Source: Rhodococcus sp. B50
GTDB lineage: Bacteria; Actinomycetota; Actinomycetes; Mycobacteriales; Mycobacteriaceae
Direction of reading: 5' to 3'
NCBI RefSeq assembly: GCF_013602415.1
Contig: NZ_WPAG02000002.1
Coordinates: 62,001 to 126,000 of the forward strand
Length of the DNA: 64,000 nucleotides
In this document: piece by piece, positions 30,866 through 39,623 of the stretch
Layout: each line of letters starts with the position of its first letter
Position numbering within the stretch: the first letter of the stretch is position 1
Notes under the pieces: model-generated
What the model was told of the DNA's origin: nothing
Databases searched by the model: none
What the model saw: only the letters and a program-made list of their open reading frames with translations
Translations under genes and position numbers: made by a program

Positions 30866-32590
30866 ATGAGTAAGCAGCGGGTCACGGACTACGACGTCCT
30901 GATCGTCGGTTCGGGTTTCGGTGGGAGCGTCACGGCGTTGCGCCTCATCGAGAAGGGCTACAAGGTCGGCGTTCTCGAGGCCGGTCGCCGTTACGCCGAC
31001 GCCGACTTCGCGAAGACGAGCTGGGACCTGCGACGCTTCTTGTGGGCTCCGAAGTTGGGCTGCTTCGGCATCCAGCGCGTCCACCTGCTGCGCGACTGCC
31101 TGATCCTCGCAGGCGCCGGGGTCGGCGGAGGGTCGCTGAACTATGCGAACACCCTCTACAAGCCCCCGACACAGTTCTTCGAGGACCGGCAGTGGGCCCA
31201 TATCACCGACTGGCACGACGAACTGAGCCCGTACTACGACCAGGCGAAGCGGATGCTCGGCGTGGTGCAGTACGGCCGGATGACCGACGCCGACAAGGTG
31301 ATCAAGTCGGTGGCCGACGACATGGGTGTGGGCGACACATTCATCCAGACGCCCGTGGGCGTGTTCTTCGGTGAACCCGGCCGCACGGTGGCCGACCCCT
31401 ACTTCGGTGGCGCGGGCCCCGACCGCACCGGCTGCATCGAGTGCGGCGAGTGCATGACGGGATGCCGCCACGGCGCGAAGAACACCCTCGTGAAGAACTA
31501 TCTGGGTCTCGCCGAGCGGGCGGGAGCCGAGATCGTCCCGTTGACGACCGTCACCGATCTCCGCCAGGCCGCCGACGGCACATGGGACGTGATCACCGAA
31601 CGCACCGGCGCCTGGGTTCGTAAGCGGCGGCGCACCTACACGGCCGCACACGTCGTCCTCGCAGCCGGAACGTGGGGGACGCAGCACCTGCTGCACCATC
31701 TCAAGGACACCGGGGCGTTACCCGAACTCTCCGACAAGGTCGGCGAGCTGACCCGCACCAACTCCGAATCGATCGTCGGCGCAGGCAAGATGAGCGTCGA
31801 TCCCGATATGAACCTCACCGACGGTGTAGCCATCACCTCCTCGTTCCACCCGACGCCCGACACCCACATCGAACCGGTGCGCTACGGCAAGGGCTCCAAC
31901 GCGATGGGGCTGTTGCAGACGCTCATGACCGACGGCGACGGTCGCACCCCGCGCTGGGTGAAGTTCCTCGTGCAGGTCGTGAAGAACCCGGTGAAGATGC
32001 TGCGGATGCTCTCGGTGCACCGGTGGAGCGAGCGCACCATCATCGCTCTGGTGATGCAGAACCTCGACAACTCCATCACCACCTACACCACCAAGGGTCT
32101 GTTCGGTCGGCGCAAGGTGACCAGCAAGCAGGGGCACGGCCAGCCGAACCCCACGTGGATCCCGGCCGGAAACGAGGCGACGCGCCGCATGGCCGAGAAG
32201 ATCGACGGCGTGGCGGGCGGTACCTGGGGTGAGATCTTCAACATTCCGCTCACCGCGCACTTCCTCGGCGGCGCGGTGATCGGATCCGATCCCGAACACG
32301 GGGTCATCGATCCCTACCAGCGCGTGCACGGCTACCCGACGCTGAGCGTCGTCGACGGCGCGGCGGTCTCCGCGAATCTCGGTGTGAACCCGTCGCTCAC
32401 CATTGCGGCGCAGGCCGAACGCGCTGCGGCGTTGTGGCCCAACAAGGGTGAGGACGACCAGCGTCCCGAGCAAGGGCAGCCCTACCGTCGGATCGCGCCG
32501 GTCGAGCCGAAGAACCCCGTGGTGCCCGTCGACGCGCCCGGTGCGCTGCGTCTGCCGGTCGTAGGGATCACGCACAGCGGCGTCGCGTAG
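30866..32590 (+). CDS. choD: GMC-family oxidoreductase, ChoD-like
   Basis: FAD flavoprotein of 574 residues. The FAD site is DVLIVGSGFGGSVTALRLIEKG (10-31), then EAGRRY. IECGECMTGCRHGAKNT near 192-208 and AGAGVGGGSLNYANT near 88 are typical of the actinobacterial ChoD branch. The C-terminal GMC motif HFLGGAVIGSDPEHGVIDPYQRVHGYPTLSVVDGAAVSANLGVNPSLTI-like region (about 475-520) is present. ChoD (Rv3409c) is annotated as cholesterol oxidase, but steroid oxidation by this branch is doubtful; the CxxCxxxC-like motif is unusual for cholesterol oxidases. RBS CTGGAGG before the ATG. Lies between guaB3 and guaA. Confidence 0.9.
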   Translation: MSKQRVTDYDVLIVGSGFGGSVTALRLIEKGYKVGVLEAGRRYADADFAKTSWDLRRFLWAPKLGCFGIQRVHLLRDCLILAGAGVGGGSLNYANTLYKPPTQFFEDRQWAHITDWHDELSPYYDQAKRMLGVVQYGRMTDADKVIKSVADDMGVGDTFIQTPVGVFFGEPGRTVADPYFGGAGPDRTGCIECGECMTGCRHGAKNTLVKNYLGLAERAGAEIVPLTTVTDLRQAADGTWDVITERTGAWVRKRRRTYTAAHVVLAAGTWGTQHLLHHLKDTGALPELSDKVGELTRTNSESIVGAGKMSVDPDMNLTDGVAITSSFHPTPDTHIEPVRYGKGSNAMGLLQTLMTDGDGRTPRWVKFLVQVVKNPVKMLRMLSVHRWSERTIIALVMQNLDNSITTYTTKGLFGRRKVTSKQGHGQPNPTWIPAGNEATRRMAEKIDGVAGGTWGEIFNIPLTAHFLGGAVIGSDPEHGVIDPYQRVHGYPTLSVVDGAAVSANLGVNPSLTIAAQAERAAALWPNKGEDDQRPEQGQPYRRIAPVEPKNPVVPVDAPGALRLPVVGITHSGVA

Positions 32591-32658
32591 CGACCAGCAG
32601 AAAGACCGGATGAGCGGCCGCGTCGGGATCACCCGGCGCGGCCGCTTAGACTGTTCGG

Positions 32659-34233
32659 GTGTCGTCGCAAAGCCAGCAGTCCAGACCGGTCGTCGTCGTC
32701 GATTTCGGAGCTCAGTACGCGCAGCTGATCGCTCGCCGCGTGCGTGAGGCCAACGTCTACTCGGAGGTCGTGCCGCACACGGCCGGTGTCGAGGAGATCG
32801 CAGCGAAGAACCCGCGCGCAGTGGTGCTGTCCGGTGGCCCTGCGAGCGTGTACGAGGAAGGCGCACCGCGCCTCGATCCCACACTGTTCGACCTCGACGT
32901 CCCCGTCTTCGGCATCTGCTACGGCTTCCAGGCCATGGCGCAGGCGCTCGGCGGCACGGTCGCGCACACCGGTTCGCGCGAGTACGGCCGGACCGAACTG
33001 TCGGTGGCCGGCGGCGTGCTGCACGACGGCCTGCCCGAGACTCAGCCCGTGTGGATGAGCCACGGCGACGGTGTCACCGAGGCGCCGGAGGGCTTCGAGG
33101 TCACGGCGACCAGCGCCGGTGCTCCGGTCGCGGCGTTCGAGGACCGGGCCCGCCGGCTCGCCGGCGTCCAGTACCACCCCGAGGTGCTGCATTCGCCCCA
33201 CGGCCAGCAGGTGCTCAGCCGATTCCTGCACGACATCGCCGGGATCCCGGGCGACTGGACCGCCGCGAACATCGCCGACGCGCTCGTCGAGCAGATCCGT
33301 GAGCAGATCGGCGACGGTCGTGCCATCTGCGGCCTGTCCGGTGGTGTCGACTCCGCCGTGGCTGCCGCGCTGGTGCAGCGTGCCATCGGCGACCGTCTGA
33401 CCTGTGTCTTCGTCGACCACGGCCTCATGCGCGAGGGCGAACGTCAGCAGGTCGAGAAGGACTTCGTCGCCGCGACCGGTGCCCGTCTGATCACCGTCGA
33501 CGCGTCCGAGACGTTCCTGCGCGAGCTCGCCGGTGTCACCGATCCCGAGACCAAGCGCAAGATCATCGGCCGCGAGTTCATCCGCTCCTTCGAGGGCGCG
33601 GTCGCCGAGGTTCTCGGCGAGGGTGCCGACAAGGGCGAGACCGTGAAGTTCCTCGTGCAGGGCACTCTCTACCCGGACGTCGTGGAGTCCGGCGGAGGCT
33701 CCGGTACCGCGAACATCAAGAGCCACCACAACGTCGGTGGGCTTCCCGAAGACCTCGAGTTCGAGCTCGTCGAACCGTTGCGCCTGCTGTTCAAGGACGA
33801 GGTGCGTGCGGTCGGGCGTCAGCTCGGCCTGCCCGAGGAGATCGTCGGACGCCAGCCGTTCCCCGGCCCCGGTCTGGGCATCCGCATCATCGGCGAGGTC
33901 ACCCGCGAGCGCCTCGAAATCCTGCGCCGCGCCGACTCGATCGCCCGCGAGGAGCTCACGTCCGCCGGTCTCGACGGACAGATCTGGCAGTGCCCGGTCG
34001 TGCTGCTCGCCGACGTCCGCAGCGTGGGCGTGCAGGGCGACGGCCGCACCTACGGTCACCCGATCGTGCTGCGCCCGGTGTCGAGCGAGGACGCGATGAC
34101 CGCCGACTGGACGCGCCTGCCCTACGAGACCCTCGAGCGGATTTCCACCCGTATCACCAACGAGGTGGCGGAGGTCAACCGCGTGGTGCTCGACGTGACG
34201 AGCAAGCCCCCGGGAACCATCGAGTGGGAGTGA
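32659..34233 (+). CDS. guaA: GMP synthase (glutamine-hydrolysing)
   Basis: Aminates XMP to GMP with glutamine and ATP. 524 residues. The class I glutaminase domain (1-200) has [12 protein letters not shown] with the nucleophile Cys and QYHPEV with the His. The ATP pyrophosphatase P-loop is [14 protein letters not shown] (about 226-239). The C-terminal dimerisation domain has [20 protein letters not shown] sequence and ends KPPGTIEWE, the invariant C-terminus. TAGACT 6 nt before the GTG indicates a leaderless transcript. A 21-bp duplication covers its stop codon. Confidence 0.98.
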   Translation: MSSQSQQSRPVVVVDFGAQYAQLIARRVREANVYSEVVPHTAGVEEIAAKNPRAVVLSGGPASVYEEGAPRLDPTLFDLDVPVFGICYGFQAMAQALGGTVAHTGSREYGRTELSVAGGVLHDGLPETQPVWMSHGDGVTEAPEGFEVTATSAGAPVAAFEDRARRLAGVQYHPEVLHSPHGQQVLSRFLHDIAGIPGDWTAANIADALVEQIREQIGDGRAICGLSGGVDSAVAAALVQRAIGDRLTCVFVDHGLMREGERQQVEKDFVAATGARLITVDASETFLRELAGVTDPETKRKIIGREFIRSFEGAVAEVLGEGADKGETVKFLVQGTLYPDVVESGGGSGTANIKSHHNVGGLPEDLEFELVEPLRLLFKDEVRAVGRQLGLPEEIVGRQPFPGPGLGIRIIGEVTRERLEILRRADSIAREELTSAGLDGQIWQCPVVLLADVRSVGVQGDGRTYGHPIVLRPVSSEDAMTADWTRLPYETLERISTRITNEVAEVNRVVLDVTSKPPGTIEWE

Positions 34234-34275
34234 TCCTCGCTCGCGTGTGACCGCGTGGGAGTGATCCTCGCTCGC
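34224..34275 (+). repeat. 21-bp direct repeat duplicating the guaA 3' end
   Basis: The sequence at 34224-34244, which includes the last codons and stop of guaA, recurs identically at 34255-34275 (period 31 bp). The second copy is noncoding and encodes a spare Trp-Glu-stop. Confidence 0.9.
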
Positions 34276-34293
34276 CGGAAGCGGTGAGACGAC

Positions 34294-34328
34294 GACGTTC
34301 CCCGGACCGATTCGGTCCGGGGAACGTC
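34294..34328. terminator. Terminator after guaA
   Basis: A perfect 15-bp stem (34294-34308 with 34314-34328) and 5-nt loop, between convergent guaA and the small membrane protein gene. Confidence 0.85.
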
Positions 34329-34343
34329 GCGTAGGTGGGGTCG

Positions 34344-34577
34344 CTATCTCCGGCGGTTGGGGAGGAAGACCAGCACTGCTCCGATCAGCAGTGCCGCGCC
34401 CACCAGGACCCACCCGAGGTCGACGGCAGCGAGGAAATCGACCGAGAACGGTCCGATCATGGCCCATCCGCTCACGACCAGCGCTGCCAGTGCGGCCAGC
34501 AGGAGCAGGAGCGACGGTCCCTTGCGGGTGCGCTCGGTCCGATCCTCGGTGTGGGTTCCGGTTTCGTGATCAGCCAC
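34344..34577 (-). CDS. Small two-helix membrane protein
   Basis: 77 residues, GTG start overlapping the stop of the PspC gene by 8 nt (GTGGCTGA). A charged N-terminus (20 residues) precedes two membrane helices (SLLLLLAALAALVVSGWAMIG and LGWVLVGAALLIGAVLVFL), ending in PNRRR. No known domain. Being coupled to the PspC/LiaF-like gene, it probably belongs to the same envelope-stress module. Confidence 0.75.
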   Translation of the reverse strand: MADHETGTHTEDRTERTRKGPSLLLLLAALAALVVSGWAMIGPFSVDFLAAVDLGWVLVGAALLIGAVLVFLPNRRR

Positions 34578-36018
34578 GACGCACCTCCAGAGATCCGAAT
34601 TCCATGTTCGCGTTCAGGTTCAGGACCGGCCCGTCGTCCACTCCGTCCGCACCGCCGTCGATGCCGGGACCGGGGCATCCCTTGATCTCACCCGGGCCGA
34701 TCGTGCAGTCGGCGCGGACGTCGAGGTTCTCCGGCAGCAGCACCTCGACGCTGCCGAACCGGCCGTCGACCTGCACCGTGCGGTCCTCGGTGAGTTCGAG
34801 TCGTCGGAGGTCGAGGGTCATTGCACCGAACTGAGAGCTGTACTCGGCCTGCAGCTGGTCCGCGTTCGTCGGCGCCCAGGTCCGGCTGCCCCAGTTCGAG
34901 GTGTCGACCGGTCCGGCGATCGATGCGAGCACGACGAAGCCGAGCAGAGGCCCGGTCACCACGAGAAGTCCGTGACCGCGGTGCAGGAACGCGCCGACCA
35001 ACAGGCCCAGACCGATGACCGCGAGGGCCACGGCACCCACCCGGGCCGGGGTCACCCAGGCCAGGTCGGCGGCGGCGCCGAGGGCGCCGGTCACGGCAGC
35101 GGCGATCACGGCCAGACCGAGGACCGTGGTGGTCAGACGCGAACGCCGGTTCGTGACGACCGCAGGTTCGTGTTTCGGTGCGGGTTCGGGCAGATCCCAC
35201 GCGAACGGGGCGACCCCGAGGGGATCCCATGCCGGCGGGGACGGTCGTTGGGGCGAGAGCGCGTCGACACCCGGCAGCGGAGCGTCGGTGTCCTTGCGTA
35301 GGTCGGGCATCGGGGACGTCTGCCTCTCCGTGGGGTCGGTTGCGCCGGTGATGTTCACGACCTCCGTCGTGTCGGCGGTCTGCGAAGGCGTGGTCGTCTC
35401 TGTGCCGATCGTCTCGGGGCCGGTCGCCTCACCGGCCGGTGTCTCCGCGGCTGTCGGACCCGTGTGCATGTTCCATGCACCGGTGTGTGCGCTCCACGGG
35501 GAGTGGTACGGGTTCGTCACCGGAGGCTGAGGAAAGGCCGGTTGGGTCGAGAAGGACGATCCTTCCGGTGCCGGCAACAGGGGCGGCTCCGGACGTCGCT
35601 GGTAGAGCAGCCACCATCCGCCGAGCATCAGCAGTGTTCCGATGAACCCGGAACCACCCGAGCCTGCGCCCACCGGTCCGATGGCACCTGCCGCGATCGC
35701 GAGGGCCACGAGGATCACGACGACCTTGGTGGTCGAGTCCGAGCTCGCACCCCGCCCGACGAGCGATTCGAGTGGGGCGACCTGGTCGCCGTGACGGGGG
35801 AACAGCAGCCAGGCCGCCAGATAGAGGACCAGACCGCCACCGCCGAACAGCGCCGAGGCGACGAAGACGACACGGATCAGCACGGGATCGACGCCGTAGC
35901 GCACTCCGATACCCGAGCACACCCCCGCGATGTGTCCCTCCTTCGGCAGACGCACGGGGCGGGTCCGCCACATGTCCGCCACCTGGTCCTGAAAGCTCCT
36001 CGTGTCCATGGCACCCAT
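34570..36018 (-). CDS. PspC-domain / LiaF-like membrane protein
   Basis: 482 residues. The PspC domain is at about 18-75 (RTRPVRLPKEGHIAGVCSGIGVRYGVDPVLIRVVFVASALFG-type helix pair). A second membrane segment follows near 95-125. A long Thr/Pro-rich linker (130-290) leads to four helices around 300-390. The C-terminal 80 residues (MTLDLRRLELTEDRTVQVDGRFGSVEVLLPENLDVRADCTIG ... MEFGSLEVRRG) resemble the beta-solenoid LiaF/DUF2154 domain that senses antibiotic damage in Firmicutes. ATG at 36018 or 36009. Divergent from a PspC-type histidine kinase; likely its regulator or target (inference). Confidence 0.8.
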   Translation of the reverse strand: MGAMDTRSFQDQVADMWRTRPVRLPKEGHIAGVCSGIGVRYGVDPVLIRVVFVASALFGGGGLVLYLAAWLLFPRHGDQVAPLESLVGRGASSDSTTKVVVILVALAIAAGAIGPVGAGSGGSGFIGTLLMLGGWWLLYQRRPEPPLLPAPEGSSFSTQPAFPQPPVTNPYHSPWSAHTGAWNMHTGPTAAETPAGEATGPETIGTETTTPSQTADTTEVVNITGATDPTERQTSPMPDLRKDTDAPLPGVDALSPQRPSPPAWDPLGVAPFAWDLPEPAPKHEPAVVTNRRSRLTTTVLGLAVIAAAVTGALGAAADLAWVTPARVGAVALAVIGLGLLVGAFLHRGHGLLVVTGPLLGFVVLASIAGPVDTSNWGSRTWAPTNADQLQAEYSSQFGAMTLDLRRLELTEDRTVQVDGRFGSVEVLLPENLDVRADCTIGPGEIKGCPGPGIDGGADGVDDGPVLNLNANMEFGSLEVRRG

Positions 36019-36043
36019 CCTGCTGGGCTTCCACGCGCGGCAC

Positions 36044-36107
36044 ATCAGGGACCGACCCTGATTTCCGGGACCCGATCGGAGTCCGGACATCAGGGTCCGT
36101 CCCCGAT
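36044..36107. promoter_or_regulatory. Paired palindromic operators between pspC-like gene and histidine kinase
   Basis: ATCAGGG-ACCGA-CCCTGAT (36044-36062) is a perfect inverted repeat. A second 19-bp copy with one mismatch, ATCAGGG-TCCGT-CCCCGAT, lies at 36089-36107, 45 bp away. They sit in the 123-nt gap of the two divergent genes. Best guess: binding sites for the LuxR-type regulator at 37425. Confidence 0.6.
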
Positions 36108-36141
36108 GCCGGGCCGGCGATCTCCGTGCCAGTATCGAAGT

Positions 36142-37428
36142 GTGCAACCGGTACCTGGATTACCCGTGACCGTTCCCCGCCTCGAACGGCGGGTGGGCGG
36201 TCGCATCGTGGGTGGTGTGGCCGGCGGTGTCGCCGACCATCTCGGCATCGACGCCACCAAGGTGCGGGTCGCGTTCACGGTGCTCGCCGCCCTCGGCGGA
36301 TTCGGGATCGCGGCCTACGGCCTGCTGTGGATGTTCGTGCCCCCGGGCTCCGACACCGATCGCCCCACCGGCCCCGAACGTCGTCGCGCCATCGGCCTCG
36401 CCTTCATGGGTGTCGGACTGGCGGTGGGTCTTTCGTGGCTGTTCAGCGGTGGTGCCGCCGGTGTGGTGTTCCCGATCGTCGTGGTCGTCGTGGGTGCGGC
36501 GCTCGTGTGGCGCGAGTTCGACATCGAAGGACCCAGATCGGTGCTCGGGCTGCCCGCCCACCCGACGGTCCTCACCTGGGCTCGCGTGCTCGGTGGCCTG
36601 ACCCTCGTCGTCACCGGACTCGGGGTGATGGTCATCGCGCAGGTCGACGTCGCGGCGCTGCGCTCGTCGCTGGTGGCGGTGGTGGTCACGCTGGTCGGTG
36701 CCGCGCTGCTGTCGGTGCCGCTGTGGATCCGGATGTGGCGTGCGCTCGAGACCGAGCGCGCCGCCCGGGTGCGCAACGAGGAGCGCGAGGAGATCGCGTC
36801 GCACCTGCACGACTCGGTGCTCCAGACGCTCGCACTCATCCAGAAGCAGGCCGGCGACCAGCAGGAGGTCGTGCGACTGGCGCGCAGTCAGGAACGCGAA
36901 CTGCGCCGCTGGCTGTTCGGAGGGGACGAGACGCCGAGCACCTCGCTCGCCGAGACGTTGCGCACCATCGCCGGTGAGGTGGAGGACCAGTACGGCCTGT
37001 CGGTCGAACCCGTCATCGTCGGCGACATCGCGCCGGACGACAGCGATCTGACCCCCGAGGCCGCGACCGCCGTGCTCGGCGCGACCCGCGAGGCGCTCGT
37101 CAACGCCGCCAAGCACGCCGCGGTGGAGAGTGTGGATCTGTTCGCGGAGGTGGAACCGCACCAGGTGAGCGTGTTCGTGCGCGATCGCGGCGTCGGGTTC
37201 GATCCCGACAACGTTCCCGCCGACCGACAGGGGCTGGCCAAGTCGATCCGGGCGAGGATCGAACGTCGCGGTGGCCGCACCGTCGTGAAGTCGAGTCCCG
37301 GAAAGGGAACCGAGGTACGCATCCACGTGCCGCGCGCAGGCCGGACGGACGCCGAACGCGAACAGGACACCGAGTCGACCTTAGAGTGGGGGGTGACCGA
37401 CCCCCACCCCGAGGAGCAGACACAGTGA
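36142..37428 (+). CDS. Two-component histidine kinase with N-terminal PspC domain
   Basis: 428 residues. The PspC domain runs about 10-68 (RLERRVGGRIVGGVAGGVADHLGIDATKVRVAFTVLAALGGFG). Four more membrane helices occupy about 82-205. The HisKA_3 box is REEIASHLHDSVLQTLALIQKQ with phospho-accepting His223. The HATPase domain has ATREALVNAAKHA (N box), VFVRDRGVGFDPD (G1) and GRTVVKSSPGKGTEVRIHVP (G2). The GTG start is 6 nt after CAGTAT, possibly leaderless. The stop overlaps the regulator gene by 4 nt. Confidence 0.92.
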   Translation: MQPVPGLPVTVPRLERRVGGRIVGGVAGGVADHLGIDATKVRVAFTVLAALGGFGIAAYGLLWMFVPPGSDTDRPTGPERRRAIGLAFMGVGLAVGLSWLFSGGAAGVVFPIVVVVVGAALVWREFDIEGPRSVLGLPAHPTVLTWARVLGGLTLVVTGLGVMVIAQVDVAALRSSLVAVVVTLVGAALLSVPLWIRMWRALETERAARVRNEEREEIASHLHDSVLQTLALIQKQAGDQQEVVRLARSQERELRRWLFGGDETPSTSLAETLRTIAGEVEDQYGLSVEPVIVGDIAPDDSDLTPEAATAVLGATREALVNAAKHAAVESVDLFAEVEPHQVSVFVRDRGVGFDPDNVPADRQGLAKSIRARIERRGGRTVVKSSPGKGTEVRIHVPRAGRTDAEREQDTESTLEWGVTDPHPEEQTQ

Positions 37429-38111
37429 CTTCGATTCCGGCGACATCGTCCGATGCCACCGAGAACAACCGTCCCTATCGTGTCTTCCTGGTGGACGACC
37501 ACGCCGTCTTCCGCTCCGGCGTGCGCACCGAACTGGGACGCGAGGCCGACATGGAGATCGTCGGCGAGGCCGGAGGAGTCGCCGAGGCCGTGGCCGGGAT
37601 CGAGGCGACCAAGCCGGATGTCGTGCTCCTCGACGTCCACATGCCGGACGGCGGCGGTGTCGCCGTCCTCCAGCGGATCCCCGACGGCCCGGTGTGTCTG
37701 GCGCTCAGCGTGTCCGACGCGGCCGAGGACGTCATCGCCGTCATCCGGGCCGGGGCGCGCGGGTACGTGACGAAGACGATCTCCGGTCCGGATCTGGCCG
37801 ATGCCGTGCGACGGGTCGCCGGGGGAGACGCCGTGTTCAGTCCGCGCCTGGCCGGTTTCGTGCTCGACTCGTTCACCGGTCGGTCCTCCGCGCCGGAACC
37901 GCCCCTCGATCCCGAACTCGACTCGCTGACCCCGCGAGAACTCGAGGTGCTACGTCTGCTGGCTCGCGGTTACACCTACCGCGAGATCGCCGAGGAACTC
38001 GTGATCTCGGTGAAGACCGTCGAGACGCACGCGTCGAACGTCCTGCGCAAGACGCAGCAGTCCAACCGCAATGCACTGACACGCTGGGCGCACCGGCGGC
38101 GTATCGACTGA
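37425..38111 (+). CDS. LuxR/NarL-family response regulator
   Basis: 228 residues. Receiver domain 20-140: RVFLVDDHAVFRSGVRTEL with the acidic pair, phospho-acceptor Asp70 in VVLLDVHMPDGG, switch Ser in LALSVSDA, and KTISGPDL with Lys. The C-terminal HTH (160-228) reads LTPRELEVLRLLARGYTYREIAEELVISVKTVETHASNVLRKTQQSNRNALTRWA-type. Coupled to the histidine kinase (GTGA). With the PspC/LiaF-like protein it gives a LiaFSR-like set. The two palindromes at 36044-36107 are candidate targets. Confidence 0.93.
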   Translation: MTSIPATSSDATENNRPYRVFLVDDHAVFRSGVRTELGREADMEIVGEAGGVAEAVAGIEATKPDVVLLDVHMPDGGGVAVLQRIPDGPVCLALSVSDAAEDVIAVIRAGARGYVTKTISGPDLADAVRRVAGGDAVFSPRLAGFVLDSFTGRSSAPEPPLDPELDSLTPRELEVLRLLARGYTYREIAEELVISVKTVETHASNVLRKTQQSNRNALTRWAHRRRID

Positions 38112-38213
38112 GCGTGACGTCGGAAGTGCAGTTCTCGTCGCTCGTGCGCGGGATCGCCGGCGAGAACTACTCAGCCGTCGCGGCGCAGTGAGATCGGATG
38201 CGGTGGCGTCGGA

Positions 38214-39410
38214 TCAGACGACCAGCGCGATGACGACGGCGACGAGCAGTGCCACCAGGATCACCGCGACCATCGCCGCCATCGCCAGGGGCGCATAGGC
38301 GACGATGCGGTCCTGCGGGTTGTCGGGGACCGGGCCCTTCGGGAGCAGGCGCTCGAGCAGGGCGGCCGGGGCGAAACCCTGTGCCGATCTCTTCGCGCCC
38401 CCGTGGGCCTGCGTCGCGGCGCCGAGGGACCGGTCGGCGAAGGAACCGCGGGGGCGCGAGGGTTCGACGAAGTGGGCGGAGCGTTGCGCCCACGACGGGA
38501 TCGTGCCGTCCTCGTTCTGGATGGGACGGCCGCGCAGGGCTGCTGCGGATCCGCCCGGTCCGAGGACCACACGGGCGAGGAGATCGCGTGCCTGCGCCAT
38601 CGTCGGGCGCCGCGACGGATCGGGTTGGAGCATCTCGAGCAGGGGTTCGGTGAGCGGACCCGTGTGCCTGGGCATGATGATCTCGGCCCGGGCGACCCGG
38701 TGCAGCAACGCGATCGAGTCGGTCTCGAAACCGAAGGGCGGCTGCCCCTCGACCGCGGTGTAGAGGGTCGCGCCGAGCGAGAACACGTCGCTGGCCTCGG
38801 TGGGGTCGTTGCCGCGTGCGACCTCGGGAGCGAAATAGGCCGGGGTTCCGATGATCACGCCCTCGGGATCGTTGTCGCCCTTCGCGCGGGCGATACCGAA
38901 GTCGCTGATCTTCACGATGCCGGCGTCGCGGCCACGCTCGGCGATGAGGATGTTGCCGGGTTTGACGTCGCGGTGGACGATTCCGGCGGCGTGCGCGGCG
39001 GTGAGGGCGTCGGCGACGTTCGCGCCGATCTGCGCCACCACGTACGGCGGGAGGGTGTCGACGACGTTCATCACCTGGGCCAGGCTGCGGGACGGCAGGT
39101 GTTCCATGACGAGCCACGGCTCGCCGTAGTGCAGTGCCATGTCGTACATCGAGATGGCGTGCTCGTGGGCGAGCTGGGCGGCCGCCCGGCCTTCCCGGAG
39201 CGCACGGCGACGGAGATCCTCGGCTTCGTCGGGATCGAGGTCGGCGGTGGAGATCACCTGTTTGACGGCGACGTCCCGGCCCAGGCGGTTGTCGCGCGCG
39301 AGCCAGACGGCACCCATGCCGCCACCTCCGAGCTTGGAATCGAGCCGATATCGACCGGCCACCAAGTGATCCGGCCCTACGGCCCGTCCTGCCCACGCCT
39401 GCTCCGCCAC
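38214..39410 (-). CDS. Transmembrane Ser/Thr protein kinase without extracellular sensor
   Basis: 398 residues. The kinase domain is at 18-280: glycine loop KLGGGGMGAVWLA, VAVKQV Lys, HRDVKPGNILI catalytic loop, ISDFGIA, GTPAYFAPEVARG activation/P+1 loop, and SDVFSLGATLYTAVEG. A juxtamembrane linker (285-365) leads to a C-terminal membrane helix (about 368-396) that ends the protein, so there is no PASTA or other external domain. Convergent with the response regulator gene (103 nt apart). Substrates unknown. Confidence 0.9.
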   Translation of the reverse strand: MAEQAWAGRAVGPDHLVAGRYRLDSKLGGGGMGAVWLARDNRLGRDVAVKQVISTADLDPDEAEDLRRRALREGRAAAQLAHEHAISMYDMALHYGEPWLVMEHLPSRSLAQVMNVVDTLPPYVVAQIGANVADALTAAHAAGIVHRDVKPGNILIAERGRDAGIVKISDFGIARAKGDNDPEGVIIGTPAYFAPEVARGNDPTEASDVFSLGATLYTAVEGQPPFGFETDSIALLHRVARAEIIMPRHTGPLTEPLLEMLQPDPSRRPTMAQARDLLARVVLGPGGSAAALRGRPIQNEDGTIPSWAQRSAHFVEPSRPRGSFADRSLGAATQAHGGAKRSAQGFAPAALLERLLPKGPVPDNPQDRIVAYAPLAMAAMVAVILVALLVAVVIALVV

Positions 39411-39541
39411 TCGATCGAGAGTAGTCGATCGGAGGTGGTCGGCCCGGCCGAAAGGCGTGTGAGCTGCACTGTAGTCCTCGCTCGGGAGGATGGCGTGTCG
39501 ACTTGACGGAAGGGAGTGGAGTCGGGTCTACTTGATGAAGA

Positions 39542-39557
39542 TCGAAAGTATGTTCGA
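39542..39557 (+). promoter_or_regulatory. LexA/SOS box upstream of imuA'
   Basis: TCGAAAGTATGTTCGA matches the mycobacterial LexA consensus TCGAAC-N4-GTTCGA with one mismatch. It is 82 nt before the imuA' ATG. Supports SOS control of imuA'-imuB. Confidence 0.75.
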
Positions 39558-39623
39558 ATAGAGTTCGAGCCGGGCCACGACTTCCCCGTGGTCGGCCGGT
39601 CGTGTGTGTCAGGCGGCAGGCGG

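Noticed and set aside
39516..39623. Earlier GTG start for imuA'
   Set aside because: It would put the LexA box within the coding region and adds residues not seen in ImuA' proteins.
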